DNA of 34,089 bases from SIG220 sp045615545 (GTDB taxonomy: Bacteria > Bacillota_I > Bacilli_A > RFN20 > CAG-826): NCBI GenBank assembly GCA_045615545.1, contig JAZLFA010000019.1, positions 1-34,089 of the forward strand, read 5' to 3'. Positions 7,929 to 15,607 of the stretch are shown piece after piece. The position numbers were made by a program, and so were the translations under genes. Each line of letters opens with the position of its first letter. The stretch's first letter is position 1. Below the pieces are notes generated by a model, which was not told the origin of the DNA, ran no database searches, and was given only the letters and a program-made list of their open reading frames with translations.

Positions 7929-9233
7929 TTATTTAATAACCGCTTCTAAATAGACAACGTAACTGAACCAGCCATCATCGCCATCATAGTTTGGTGCAAA
8001 ATATACATTGTATACACCAGCGCTTCTATAACCGCCTTCTGCAGCAATAGTAATATTTCCGCCTTCTGCAGGATACCAAACTCCGTTAGAATCTTTGACT
8101 TTAAATTCATCTCCATTGGCGAATGTAACATTTTGAGCCACGTATTCTACTCTACTAGTAGAGGAGCCTAATTCCATAGAAATTCCACTATCCCAGTTAG
8201 TAACACCATTAATCTTTCCTACAATGCTGTATGTTAATGGCGTTGGAGGTACATATGCAACCCAAGAACCTTTATACTTGACAGGTTCAGAGCCTTCTGT
8301 ACCACTAATCTTATAACAAGAAGTAGATGTTAATGCAGCATGAGTAGCATCATTCATAGCGATATCAATGGTTTGCTTTCCGCCTTCACCATTATTAAAG
8401 ATGATTGTTGTGTACTTACTATCTAATTCGTAAGTTCCGCCTTCCATCTTAATACCTGGCCATGGAGCATTTTTAATTGTTTGTGGTGCAGCTGAAGAGC
8501 TTGTGCCAGTTGGGGTTTCGGTATAATAAGCGTATACATATGTATTATCTCCCCAATCTGTCGCTGTTCCCTTATCAAAGTGAATTGGGTGAGAAGTAAC
8601 AGTTTCGCCAGCTCCTTTTGACCAGTCAACTTGTAGATAAACAACATCTTTGTAGATTTGGTCATAAACTTGTTCACTAACACCTTCTAATGCAACATAG
8701 AAGTAAACGACTTTACCACCTTTGTTAGTCTCAATGTTTAAAGAACTATTTAAATCACCAGAAGAAGTTGGAACAACAGCCATTGTGCTACTTGCAACAG
8801 AGGCAAATGTTGGAGCTTCTACTAATTCATCAGTTGTAGCAAAAGCTTTCATGTGATCAATTAGTCTTTCTTGTGTAGGAGCCTTACCACTGTTATCTGT
8901 TAAAGAAAGAGAAAGAATACCTTCATACAAATCAGTATCACTACTTCCTACAGCAGCAACAACCTTTGCAAAATAAGGTCCTTTTGTTTCGCCGGCCTTG
9001 ATGTTTTCGATATTAAGGACAGCAGTACCTGCTCCTGAGGCGTCGCCTTCTCTCATACCTTCAGTCCCCCATGTTAAGACAACAGGAGTATCTTTATCAG
9101 TAGAAATTTGACCAGGAGTAACTTTGACGCCGAATGGATTAGCATTATCGGTAACTAAAAAATTAGCGAAAGTCGCACCGACTAAACCGACCGCAGCAGC
9201 TACGGACGCCAAAAGAAGAAATTTTTTCTTCAT
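7929..9233 (-). CDS. Secreted TasA-like protein with CBM26-like starch-binding module
   Basis: This 434-residue protein opens with a SipW-type signal: KKK, a hydrophobic core ending GATFANF, then VTDNANPFGVKV. Residues ~45-210 form a TasA-like beta domain with the NIKAGET turn and a DVVYLQVDWS strand. Residues ~212-305 carry the CBM26 hallmarks most clearly: YVYAYYTETP, APWPGIKM, TTIIFNNGEGGKQTIDI. Residues ~318-430 are a second beta module (SIVGKINGVTNWDSG, DEFKVKDSNGVWYP, GVYNVYFAPNYDGDDGW) similar to beta modules found after amylase domains in gut bacteria. No catalytic glycosidase domain and no anchor motif are present. It heads a four-gene operon with a strong promoter (9288-9317) and AAAGGA ribosome site, fitting an abundant structural protein. 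Paralog: 2772-4097. Polymerisation into fibres is inferred from the TasA resemblance. Confidence 0.88.
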   Translation of the reverse strand: MKKKFLLLASVAAAVGLVGATFANFLVTDNANPFGVKVTPGQISTDKDTPVVLTWGTEGMREGDASGAGTAVLNIENIKAGETKGPYFAKVVAAVGSSDTDLYEGILSLSLTDNSGKAPTQERLIDHMKAFATTDELVEAPTFASVASSTMAVVPTSSGDLNSSLNIETNKGGKVVYFYVALEGVSEQVYDQIYKDVVYLQVDWSKGAGETVTSHPIHFDKGTATDWGDNTYVYAYYTETPTGTSSSAAPQTIKNAPWPGIKMEGGTYELDSKYTTIIFNNGEGGKQTIDIAMNDATHAALTSTSCYKISGTEGSEPVKYKGSWVAYVPPTPLTYSIVGKINGVTNWDSGISMELGSSTSRVEYVAQNVTFANGDEFKVKDSNGVWYPAEGGNITIAAEGGYRSAGVYNVYFAPNYDGDDGWFSYVVYLEAVIK

Positions 9234-9250
9234 TTTTAAATTTCCTTTCT

Positions 9251-9272
9251 GAACGTACCAAACGTAACGTTC
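9251..9272 (-). promoter_or_regulatory. 5'-UTR stem-loop / palindrome before 9233 gene
   Basis: GAACGT and ACGTTC arms pair, continue past one bulged T with AC/GT, and close on a GTTTG loop, directly before AGAAAGGA. It could be an RNA element, as argued from the match at 4117-4136, or a DNA operator just downstream of the predicted start site (~9281). Confidence 0.55.
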
Positions 9273-9287
9273 AATGATTATATATTC

Positions 9288-9317
9288 ATTATATATAAAT
9301 TAAAAAACCTTAGTCAA
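9288..9317 (-). promoter_or_regulatory. Strong promoter for 9233-4243 operon
   Basis: On the minus strand TTGACT (9312-9317) and a perfect TATAAT (9288-9293) are 18 bases apart. A second TATAAT lies at 9277-9282. The -35 box overlaps the terminator of the preceding gene. Confidence 0.72.
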
Positions 9318-9327
9318 TAAAACTAAG
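9302..9327 (-). terminator. Intrinsic terminator of DUF1295 gene
   Basis: A 6-bp stem CTTAGT/ACTAAG with a 7-base loop is followed by G and six T on the minus strand. It lies 27 bases past the stop at 9355, and its 3' arm and loop contain the -35 box of the next operon. Confidence 0.65.
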
Positions 9328-9354
9328 TTTTCAATACACTTTTTTTACAATTAA

Positions 9355-10227
9355 TTACTTTTTATGTGGCAAAATAATCATTCTTGAAGTAGAAGCAATA
9401 TAATTAGGATAATCACTTCTTCTAGATTTGTGATGCTTTTCCGCTAATGGGATGGAAATAAATTCAAATAACATTATCATTAAGATAAAACCGAAGAAAT
9501 AATACCAATAATCAGGTAATGCAATTACAAGAGCAACATATAAACCAATCCATACTAAATTTTCGCCTAAATAATTAGGATGACGGGAATAATTCCATAA
9601 CCCTATTTTACAAGTTACTTTTTCTTTACTTGTTTTTAAGAAATAATGCATTTGTTTGTCGGCAAAAAATTCTAGAAGAATACCAATTAAGATAATCGCA
9701 CTACCGAAAAAAGAAAAATAAGATGAATTACCTTCCTTAAATAGTATTAATAAAGGAATAAGTGCAGCGTACACTACTAGAGTAGGAATCATATGTAAGC
9801 CAAAGAAATTAACTAATTGAAATTTAATAGGAGATAATTTATGTCGATAATCTGCATATCGCCAATCTTCATGATTTAAATTAGGAAAAGTTGTTATCCA
9901 ATTAATAGTCAATCTAAAGCTCCATATACTAAATATAGTAAATAATATAATATTAGGGATAGATTCATACGCTTTAAAGAATATAAAGAAATATAACGCA
10001 ATTACAAAGGGGGTAAAACTCCAATATGGATCATAAACACTGGTATTTGAAAAAATAACAGAGAAAATATAACAAATAACAGTGGCAACAATATCTGCGA
10101 AAAGAAAACGAAGAATAATATTATTGCCAATAAAAATAGAACAATAATATCCTCCTATTAAAGAAATTAAATAGATTAAGACAATTATTATATATGAAAA
10201 TAATTTCGAACTTTTAAGTTTATCCAT
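9355..10227 (-). CDS. DUF1295 / steroid 5-alpha-reductase-like membrane protein
   Basis: A 290-residue integral membrane protein with about seven hydrophobic segments. The C-terminal signature W-x-YSRHPNYLGE (residues 211-222) followed by a hydrophobic helix is diagnostic of DUF1295, related to steroid 5-alpha reductases and isoprenylcysteine methyltransferases; a conserved W...D-x-RY cluster (LNHEDWRYADYR, ~117-129) also fits. The substrate in bacteria is unknown: reduction of an unsaturated lipid or methylation at the membrane are both possible from the family. It starts 15 bases after the Rex-like gene, so the two are probably cotranscribed, and it ends at the terminator at 9302-9327. No strong ribosome site precedes its ATG. 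Confidence 0.85.
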   Translation of the reverse strand: MDKLKSSKLFSYIIIVLIYLISLIGGYYCSIFIGNNIILRFLFADIVATVICYIFSVIFSNTSVYDPYWSFTPFVIALYFFIFFKAYESIPNIILFTIFSIWSFRLTINWITTFPNLNHEDWRYADYRHKLSPIKFQLVNFFGLHMIPTLVVYAALIPLLILFKEGNSSYFSFFGSAIILIGILLEFFADKQMHYFLKTSKEKVTCKIGLWNYSRHPNYLGENLVWIGLYVALVIALPDYWYYFFGFILMIMLFEFISIPLAEKHHKSRRSDYPNYIASTSRMIILPHKK

Positions 10228-10242
10228 ATATCTAGAAAGTAA

Positions 10243-10665
10243 TTATTTATTACGTTTTCTTTTTATCAGTTCATCATTAGCTAATTTCTTAATAACTTTT
10301 AAGTCATCATCAGAAAGATGAACATCTTTATCAATCATTCCACCGAAAGTCATACGTTTATAAAAGAAATCAGTAATAGAAGAATATTGGCTAACTTCTT
10401 TTTTATTCGCATTACCCACTCTAATAGGTTTTTCTTTTTTTTCTTCTTGTTCGATAACATATTGTTTCATCATCGGAACAAGTTCTAATAGATTATATTC
10501 ATAATCCATCATTAAAAGAGGATCGAAATAAGAAAGATTCTCATTTATTACTTCAGGATAAACTCCCACTACTTTAGATAATTTTTCACTAGTAATGTAT
10601 TTGGCTTTGATTTTACTCATCGCTAATAAATATTTTTTTATTAATGCAACACTTGGTTCTTTCAT
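10243..10665 (-). CDS. Short Rex-type winged-helix DNA-binding protein
   Basis: From the ATG at 10665 the product is 140 residues. Residues ~1-70 match the N-terminal DNA-binding domain of the redox repressor Rex: AxIKKYL-x-MSKIK, then ITSEKLSKVVGVYPEVINENLSYF, then YNLLEL. In Rex the recognition segment is similar to SSxELxExLGVxxxQxRKDLSYF; here the RKD is replaced by NEN. The usual Rossmann NAD(H) domain of ~130 residues is absent; instead there is a charged Lys/Glu-rich tail that ends KRKRNK. It may therefore sense something other than NADH, act through a partner, or be a chromosome-associated protein. An upstream in-frame GTG/ATG set reaches 10710 but would start inside the tRNA terminator, so I prefer 10665. 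No Shine-Dalgarno is seen. Confidence 0.7.
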   Translation of the reverse strand: MKEPSVALIKKYLLAMSKIKAKYITSEKLSKVVGVYPEVINENLSYFDPLLMMDYEYNLLELVPMMKQYVIEQEEKKEKPIRVGNANKKEVSQYSSITDFFYKRMTFGGMIDKDVHLSDDDLKVIKKLANDELIKRKRNK

Positions 10666-10690
10666 ACACATGTATATTATCATATTTAGA

Positions 10691-10727
10691 AAAAAAGAAA
10701 AACTCACCACTATTAATGATGAGTTAC
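10691..10727 (-). terminator. Terminator of tRNA-Lys transcript
   Basis: On the minus strand AACTCATCA and TGGTGAGTT pair (9 bp, one G-U) around a 7-base loop, followed by TTTCTTTTTTTC. It lies just downstream of the tRNA and just upstream of the Rex-like gene. Confidence 0.8.
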
Positions 10728-10736
10728 TCTTTATTT

Positions 10737-10812
10737 TGGTGATCCCTAAGGGATTCGAACCTTTGACCCACTGATTAAGAGTCAGTTGCTCTACCAGCTG
10801 AGCTAAGGGACC
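10737..10812 (-). tRNA. tRNA-Lys (anticodon CTT), CCA encoded
   Basis: The minus strand folds as a complete cloverleaf. The acceptor stem is GGTCCCT/AGGGATC with one G-U pair, the D-arm contains AGCTGGTAGAGC, the anticodon stem ACTGA/TCAGT encloses loop CTCTTAA (anticodon CTT, codon AAG), and the T-arm contains GGTTCGAATCC. Discriminator A and an encoded CCA follow. The transcript is single, with its own promoter (10827-10855) and terminator (10691-10727). Confidence 0.97.
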
Positions 10813-10826
10813 ATAGAGCGATATAT

Positions 10827-10855
10827 ATTCTATACTAGAATCCTTTTTTTAACAA
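10827..10855 (-). promoter_or_regulatory. Promoter of tRNA-Lys
   Basis: On the minus strand TTGTTA (10850-10855) and TAGAAT (10827-10832) are 17 bases apart, placing the start a few bases before the tRNA 5' end at 10812. Confidence 0.7.
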
Positions 10856-10870
10856 TAATGAATGTTATTA

Positions 10871-10899
10871 ATAAAAAGGAGCCACTATAAAGTGACTCC
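10871..10899 (-). terminator. Terminator closing the nuclease/ABC cluster
   Basis: On the minus strand GGAGTCAC and GTGGCTCC pair (8 bp, one G-U) around TTTATA and are followed by TTTTTATT. It lies 23 bases past the stop at 10922. Confidence 0.9.
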
Positions 10900-10921
10900 A
10901 AATTTAAATATTACTTAAAGT

Positions 10922-13522
10922 CTAATCAGCAAAATAGACATCGATTGAAGAGTAATATTGTCCTCCACTTGCGGAAGCAACAATTTTGAAATATTTATAT
11001 GTTGCCGCGTTTGGGGTAGCAGTATAAACAAAAGTATCTGCAGCTAATGCAACTTCAACTTCATAATCGGAACATTCAGAAGTGGTTCCAAAAGAAACTT
11101 TTACTTTAGCAGAAGTTAATGATTTTGCTTGATTCCAATTAAATACAATTTTTTCAATTCCATCAGCGATTTCTCCTTTATTATAAAGGGTTGAAGAGCC
11201 GGTAGTCTTATGATTATATCTAAATTGAACGCCATCACCATATCCGCCAACGCCAGTATATCCAATTAAAATTGTATCTACTGTTGCTGTTTTTTCATCT
11301 GCTACATACGCACCAAGCCCTAGATTTGATTCAGTCATAGAAATGCCTTCAAAAGCAGGAGCTGGAGTTTTAACAGTTAATGTAAATTCTTTTAAGAATT
11401 CACCACATGTAGCTTTAATTGTAGCTTCACCTTCAGCGACACCAGTAACTTTGATTGAAGCACCAGTTTTTACTTCTGGAAGAGCGACAAAATCAGCACC
11501 AGCAGTAACTGACCAAGTAACTTCGCCTAAAGTAGCACTATATGGAACAGGTGATGCTGTTAAGGTAACTTCGCCACCAACTGCAACTTCATCATCACCG
11601 GTAACATTAATACCTGTTAATGCAGGTCTAACTCCTGGTGTAACTTCTAAAACAATAACGTAAAGTTCTTGAGTATCATTATAGTGAGTTTTGACACATT
11701 GAATTTTTAATGTATCGTTAACACCGATAACTTTTGTTTTGTCGTTTGTTAAGAAATCTTGTGGATTTTTGAATCCATATTTACTGCCTCCATCCCAAGC
11801 AAGAGCTGAGGCTGTTGCAGTAGCGCCATAAACAGTGATTTCATTTTCACCGTCTAAATCAGTAACAAACATATTACCAAATTTATCAGCGCCTGTTCTT
11901 TTTGAACCTAAATCACTAACTTTAACGCTTAATTCGTATTTTTTAGTCATTTCCTCATCAGCTGGAATAGCAGCGATTTGAGCTAATGTTTTGTCTTTAA
12001 TGACTTCAGGCTCTGGAACGGTTGGATCAACTGGAGCATCTTTAACATATAAGTGGAATGGGTTTTGTGATGGGATGACATTATTATCTGCATCTAAAAC
12101 ATAAGATAATTTGGATAAACCAAATGTTTCATATGTACCATATGTTGCTAATGTATAGTCAACTTCATCAATAGTTGTCTTCATTACTTTTGTGCCTTCA
12201 ACCATGATGAATGAAATTGCGCTTTCAAGAGCGTCAACTAATTTAATTTTGCCACTTAATGAAGCATCATAGCCGAGGAATTTGTCACCGACTTTGATTG
12301 AGAATGCTTCGCCATTTGCAACAACATCAAAGACTAAGCCTTCACTTCCGCCTTTAGTTGTTGTTTCAATATAACCTTTATCAGTAATAGAGGCTTTAAC
12401 GTATAGGTTTTTGTGATTTGTAGATTGTACACAACCACCTTTGAATTGACCAGCAGCTAATGCTTGTGGTTCACATTCTGGGTTTTTGTTAGCAATGACT
12501 TTGAAATCAGCTTTGCCACTAACAGTTGGAGCTTTTACACTTGTTGCGGTAACGGAAACACCTTCACCAGCAGCAACGCCGTATACGCCACCTTTAGTGT
12601 CAACGCCAGCTTTAGCAGCGTCACTACTTGTCCATGTAACTTGTTTTTCACTACAAGTTTCTGGAGCAAATGTTAATGATGCAGGATAGTAATATCCAAC
12701 TTCAACTTCTGCTGGTACACCACTAACTGTAATAGCGGTTGGTAATACACCAGTTGCAGGTGTAACCTTTTTAACAATACCTTCTCCTTCTTTTGTAGTA
12801 TTGTACATTAATGTATCAATTTCCATTTCAACTGTATCACCAATTTTGATATCTTTAGTGACAGCATTTGTTAAGAAGTCTTGTGGGTTTGTGAATACAT
12901 ATTTACCGGCATCATCATCCCAAGCTAATGCTGTAGCAGTTGCAGTACAACCATAGACATATAAGTCTTCGTCACTGGTACCATCATTAATGTAGATGTT
13001 ACCATATTTTGTACCATCAGTTTTGCCACTAGCCCAAGCTTTAACTTCGCCAGAAACGTGATATTTTTGTAAATGTTGATTGTCGCTTGTAATAGCTGCT
13101 AAAACTTCTTTGATAGTAGCGTCAATCATTTGTGGTTCGCCACGTTTGTCTAAAACAGTAACGTGAACTTTTGCTTCAACGCCGTGATAGGTTGCAACGA
13201 TGTCTGCTTCACCAACTCCGACAGTATGAGCCATTTTATTGTTAATAATGCTAACGACGGCAGTATTACTAGAAGTAACTAATAAATCTTTGCCAAGAAC
13301 ATCTTTAACAACGCCAGGTGAACAAGTAAGTGAAATAGATCTATCGCTTTCACCTAAATGCCATTCAGCCATTAATTCTTCTTTATTTGTAATATCAACT
13401 GTATAAGTGATAGCGCTTGATGAAGATGGAACTTCACTAGCTGATGTTGTACCGTTACTACAACCAGTAACAATTAAACCAGCGGCAAGAAGAAGAGCTA
13501 AAGGTAATAATCTCTTTTTCAT
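10922..13522 (-). CDS. Large lipoprotein with Ig-like and duplicated OB-like domains
   Basis: This 866-residue lipoprotein has lipobox VTGC (Cys21) and a Ser-rich linker. In order it shows a Big_2-like Ig domain (~40-125), an OB-like domain (~130-260), a second Ig-like domain (~262-345), an unassigned beta region (~350-510), a second OB-like domain (~525-635), a third Ig-like domain (~640-715) and a C-terminal beta domain (~725-866). The OB-like domains are an internal duplication: both carry YG-or-FGN(I/M), a (C/A)TAT(A)ALAWD run and NPQDFLTN. Such OB folds and the C-terminal KIVFNW...YFKI beta domain accompany extracellular nucleases in other gut Firmicutes, but no nuclease domain is present here. 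Downstream of the SNase lipoprotein, it may capture nucleic acid at the surface (inferred). Good AGGAGG ribosome site. Confidence 0.85.
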   Translation of the reverse strand: MKKRLLPLALLLAAGLIVTGCSNGTTSASEVPSSSSAITYTVDITNKEELMAEWHLGESDRSISLTCSPGVVKDVLGKDLLVTSSNTAVVSIINNKMAHTVGVGEADIVATYHGVEAKVHVTVLDKRGEPQMIDATIKEVLAAITSDNQHLQKYHVSGEVKAWASGKTDGTKYGNIYINDGTSDEDLYVYGCTATATALAWDDDAGKYVFTNPQDFLTNAVTKDIKIGDTVEMEIDTLMYNTTKEGEGIVKKVTPATGVLPTAITVSGVPAEVEVGYYYPASLTFAPETCSEKQVTWTSSDAAKAGVDTKGGVYGVAAGEGVSVTATSVKAPTVSGKADFKVIANKNPECEPQALAAGQFKGGCVQSTNHKNLYVKASITDKGYIETTTKGGSEGLVFDVVANGEAFSIKVGDKFLGYDASLSGKIKLVDALESAISFIMVEGTKVMKTTIDEVDYTLATYGTYETFGLSKLSYVLDADNNVIPSQNPFHLYVKDAPVDPTVPEPEVIKDKTLAQIAAIPADEEMTKKYELSVKVSDLGSKRTGADKFGNMFVTDLDGENEITVYGATATASALAWDGGSKYGFKNPQDFLTNDKTKVIGVNDTLKIQCVKTHYNDTQELYVIVLEVTPGVRPALTGINVTGDDEVAVGGEVTLTASPVPYSATLGEVTWSVTAGADFVALPEVKTGASIKVTGVAEGEATIKATCGEFLKEFTLTVKTPAPAFEGISMTESNLGLGAYVADEKTATVDTILIGYTGVGGYGDGVQFRYNHKTTGSSTLYNKGEIADGIEKIVFNWNQAKSLTSAKVKVSFGTTSECSDYEVEVALAADTFVYTATPNAATYKYFKIVASASGGQYYSSIDVYFAD

Positions 13523-13555
13523 AATTTCCTCCTTTTCTTATAAAAATGATTATTT

Positions 13556-13582
13556 CATTTGTGCTTAGCTATTGCACAAATG
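13556..13582 (-). promoter_or_regulatory. 9-bp intercistronic hairpin over the zinc-ribbon gene stop
   Basis: CATTTGTGC and GCACAAATG pair perfectly around a 9-base loop that contains the TAG stop of the upstream gene. Only a weak T-rich stretch follows on the minus strand, so it is more likely an mRNA-processing or stabilising hairpin than a full terminator. Confidence 0.5.
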
Positions 13583-14039
13583 TGTTGTTGTTTATATCCT
13601 TCAATAAGGATTTATATTCTTTCTTTTTCTGTAATGAAATAGATACGTAAATAGCTCCAAAAACAACTAATACGAAGCTAACGCTAAATAAAACAATAGA
13701 AACAACTAATTCAGTACACATCGTTATTTCGTAATGATTAGCAGGTTTCTTTGCAAGGAGAAAGAACATAATCGCAGTCACTAATGCAATCGCGCCTATA
13801 GATAAAGCACCCATACCACTAGCAAAGTAATTACGACTTCTTTGAAGTTGTGCATGGCTAGCTTGTGATAGTTCTTTCACTTCTTTATGTGAAAGTTCTT
13901 CATGGATAAGATGTCCGCATCTAGGACAAACATAATTAACCTTAGTCGTCTCATTAACTGTTTCAACATAGTTAAGAGAACTAGACTTAGCTTCTAATTT
14001 ATGTTCATCAATACGTTTAGCACAGTGATGGCAATACAT
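13569..14039 (-). CDS. Zinc-ribbon membrane protein, function unknown
   Basis: A 156-residue protein that begins MYCHHCAKR. Cys3/Cys6 and Cys38/Cys41 (CPRCGH) form a split zinc ribbon at the N-terminus, expected in the cytoplasm. Two hydrophobic segments follow (~71-94 and ~106-133) with a short outer loop, and a Lys-rich C-terminal tail returns to the cytoplasm. Proteins of this kind (zinc_ribbon plus two TM helices) are common and uncharacterised in Firmicutes. It lies between the nuclease and OB-fold lipoprotein genes with 37- and 46-base gaps and an AGAAAGGAG ribosome site, so it is part of the cluster. A role in controlling or docking the surface proteins is a guess from position only. 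Confidence 0.8.
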   Translation of the reverse strand: MYCHHCAKRIDEHKLEAKSSSLNYVETVNETTKVNYVCPRCGHLIHEELSHKEVKELSQASHAQLQRSRNYFASGMGALSIGAIALVTAIMFFLLAKKPANHYEITMCTELVVSIVLFSVSFVLVVFGAIYVSISLQKKKEYKSLLKDINNNTFVQ

Positions 14040-14076
14040 ATTTTCTCCTTTCTATTAAAGAATATTATCTAAACTT

Positions 14077-15588
14077 CTATAAAGAAGTGCAGACCAAATC
14101 AGAACTGCTTCTAGGAGTAATTTGATAACTCATACGAGTTCTCGAAGAAGAAGTAAAGGTGTGGAACCCATAAATTCCCTTAACTTTATAAGTCTTGTTA
14201 AGGAAATCAGCCTTTTTCCAAATTGGACTATCTGGATTAGGTTTATATGGGAAGTTAATATAGATGTTAAAGTTCTTTTCGCTATATTGACCATGTCCAT
14301 TTAAATATAATGTCCATTCATCACCATCAGCATTTTCGTAAACATCAGTTACTGTAAATTCATCAGTGATTTCAACTGAACAATATAAACATGAATAGTC
14401 TTTAGCAGCGACAATAGCATCGAGTTCATTAACAGTGTAAGTAAAGGTATGTAATTTTGTACCTTCATCGACGTTATCAGCTGGTTCCAACATTACTCTT
14501 GCAGTGTTATCACTTTCACGTGATTTTAGTTGTGGGAAGGTAACACCAGAGATTTGGAATCCAAATGTTTCACTAACAACCGCTGTTCCGCAGAGCATAA
14601 CAACAGCGTTAGTTTCTGTATAACGAGTTGGAATTACACCGGTTCCAGTATAAATATTCATTGCAGCGTATTCACCTTCTGGTTTACTCGCTCCTTCTTC
14701 TTGAGTAAAGAAGCCTTGTAAATATAAGGTTTTATTAATATAGCCTGCAACAGTACCTGTGATTCTAACTTTTTTGTTATTGAATTTATTTTCATGACTT
14801 GGATCATTTAAACAAAGAATTAGTTCTTTCTTTAGATCTAAGATAGAAACTGTTTCATAATCGCCATAGTTAAAACCAGGATCAGGTTTTCCTGAGAAAA
14901 GATTTAATTTAAAAGTTTTAGCTTGTGCTTCTGCTTTTAAGAATGTTTCTTCCATATAAGGAACCTTATCAAGTTGGTTAACCCAAGAATAACCGCTTTG
15001 GACAACCCAAAGGTTAAGTAACACTAATTCATCAAAAGAAGCATTTTTCTTGGTTTCATTAATCCAGACTAATGAAAGGTATCTACTACCAGTAGAGTCT
15101 TTTTGTGGAACTTTATAGCCAAGTCCTGGAGTAGAAATGACTATTGTTCCATTTTTAGCTGCGTTATCTAAGTGCGTACCAGTAAAAACACTAGCGGCGT
15201 GTCCATAAGGTTGGATTTTACCGGTGCTTTCAGGAGTATCAATACCATAGAAACGTGATTTGATTTTTTCACTAGAGGTAGTTTTAACCACTGGATAGAA
15301 GTGAGCAGTATCACCGTCAATTTTGGTTGATAAAGTAACTTCACCAATACCATCTTTAAAGAAATCTTTACCCTTATAATCAACATCAAGCGTAACAGTG
15401 CCATCATGAACATAATCAATAAAACCACTTGAGCCTGAAGAAGTATCACTTGTCGTGCTACTAACTGATTCAGGAAGGATTGAACTACTACTAACTTCAC
15501 TAGTGGTAGAACTGCTTGATTGAGCATTATTACATCCTGCTAATAAAGTAAGAGCAAGAAGTAAGGGAATAAATCTTTTTAATTTCAT
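14077..15588 (-). CDS. Surface nuclease lipoprotein (SNase domain plus OB-like domain)
   Basis: A 503-residue lipoprotein with lipobox LAGC (Cys19) and a Ser-rich linker to ~55. Residues ~85-240 are a staphylococcal-nuclease domain with the whole active site: DGDT (Asp91, Asp93), SRFYGIDTPES (Arg112, Asp117, Glu120) and SRYLSLVWI (Arg169), plus the late GYSWV and AEAQAK...LNLFSGK segments. These match Asp21, Arg35, Asp40, Glu43 and Arg87 of the S. aureus enzyme, so a Ca-dependent DNA/RNA hydrolase is expected. Residues ~255-360 look like an OB fold (VRITGTVAGYINKTLYLQG). A further beta domain makes up the rest. It follows the ABC binding-protein genes by 19 bases. Mycoplasmas also place an SNase-type lipoprotein beside an ABC importer, pointing to nucleotide salvage. 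AGGAGG ribosome site. Confidence 0.9.
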   Translation of the reverse strand: MKLKRFIPLLLALTLLAGCNNAQSSSSTTSEVSSSSILPESVSSTTSDTSSGSSGFIDYVHDGTVTLDVDYKGKDFFKDGIGEVTLSTKIDGDTAHFYPVVKTTSSEKIKSRFYGIDTPESTGKIQPYGHAASVFTGTHLDNAAKNGTIVISTPGLGYKVPQKDSTGSRYLSLVWINETKKNASFDELVLLNLWVVQSGYSWVNQLDKVPYMEETFLKAEAQAKTFKLNLFSGKPDPGFNYGDYETVSILDLKKELILCLNDPSHENKFNNKKVRITGTVAGYINKTLYLQGFFTQEEGASKPEGEYAAMNIYTGTGVIPTRYTETNAVVMLCGTAVVSETFGFQISGVTFPQLKSRESDNTARVMLEPADNVDEGTKLHTFTYTVNELDAIVAAKDYSCLYCSVEITDEFTVTDVYENADGDEWTLYLNGHGQYSEKNFNIYINFPYKPNPDSPIWKKADFLNKTYKVKGIYGFHTFTSSSRTRMSYQITPRSSSDLVCTSL

Positions 15589-15607
15589 AAAGACTTCCTC
15601 CTATTAT

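Noticed and set aside
10676..10704. Possible promoter (GATAAT) giving a leaderless Rex-like message
   Set aside because: No recognisable -35 at 16-18 bases; too weak to list.
11343..11663. Plus-strand open frame opposite the 866-residue lipoprotein (also 32096-32449 opposite fusA)
   Set aside because: They lie antisense to confident genes, have no ribosome site that I can see and no family features; shadow frames.
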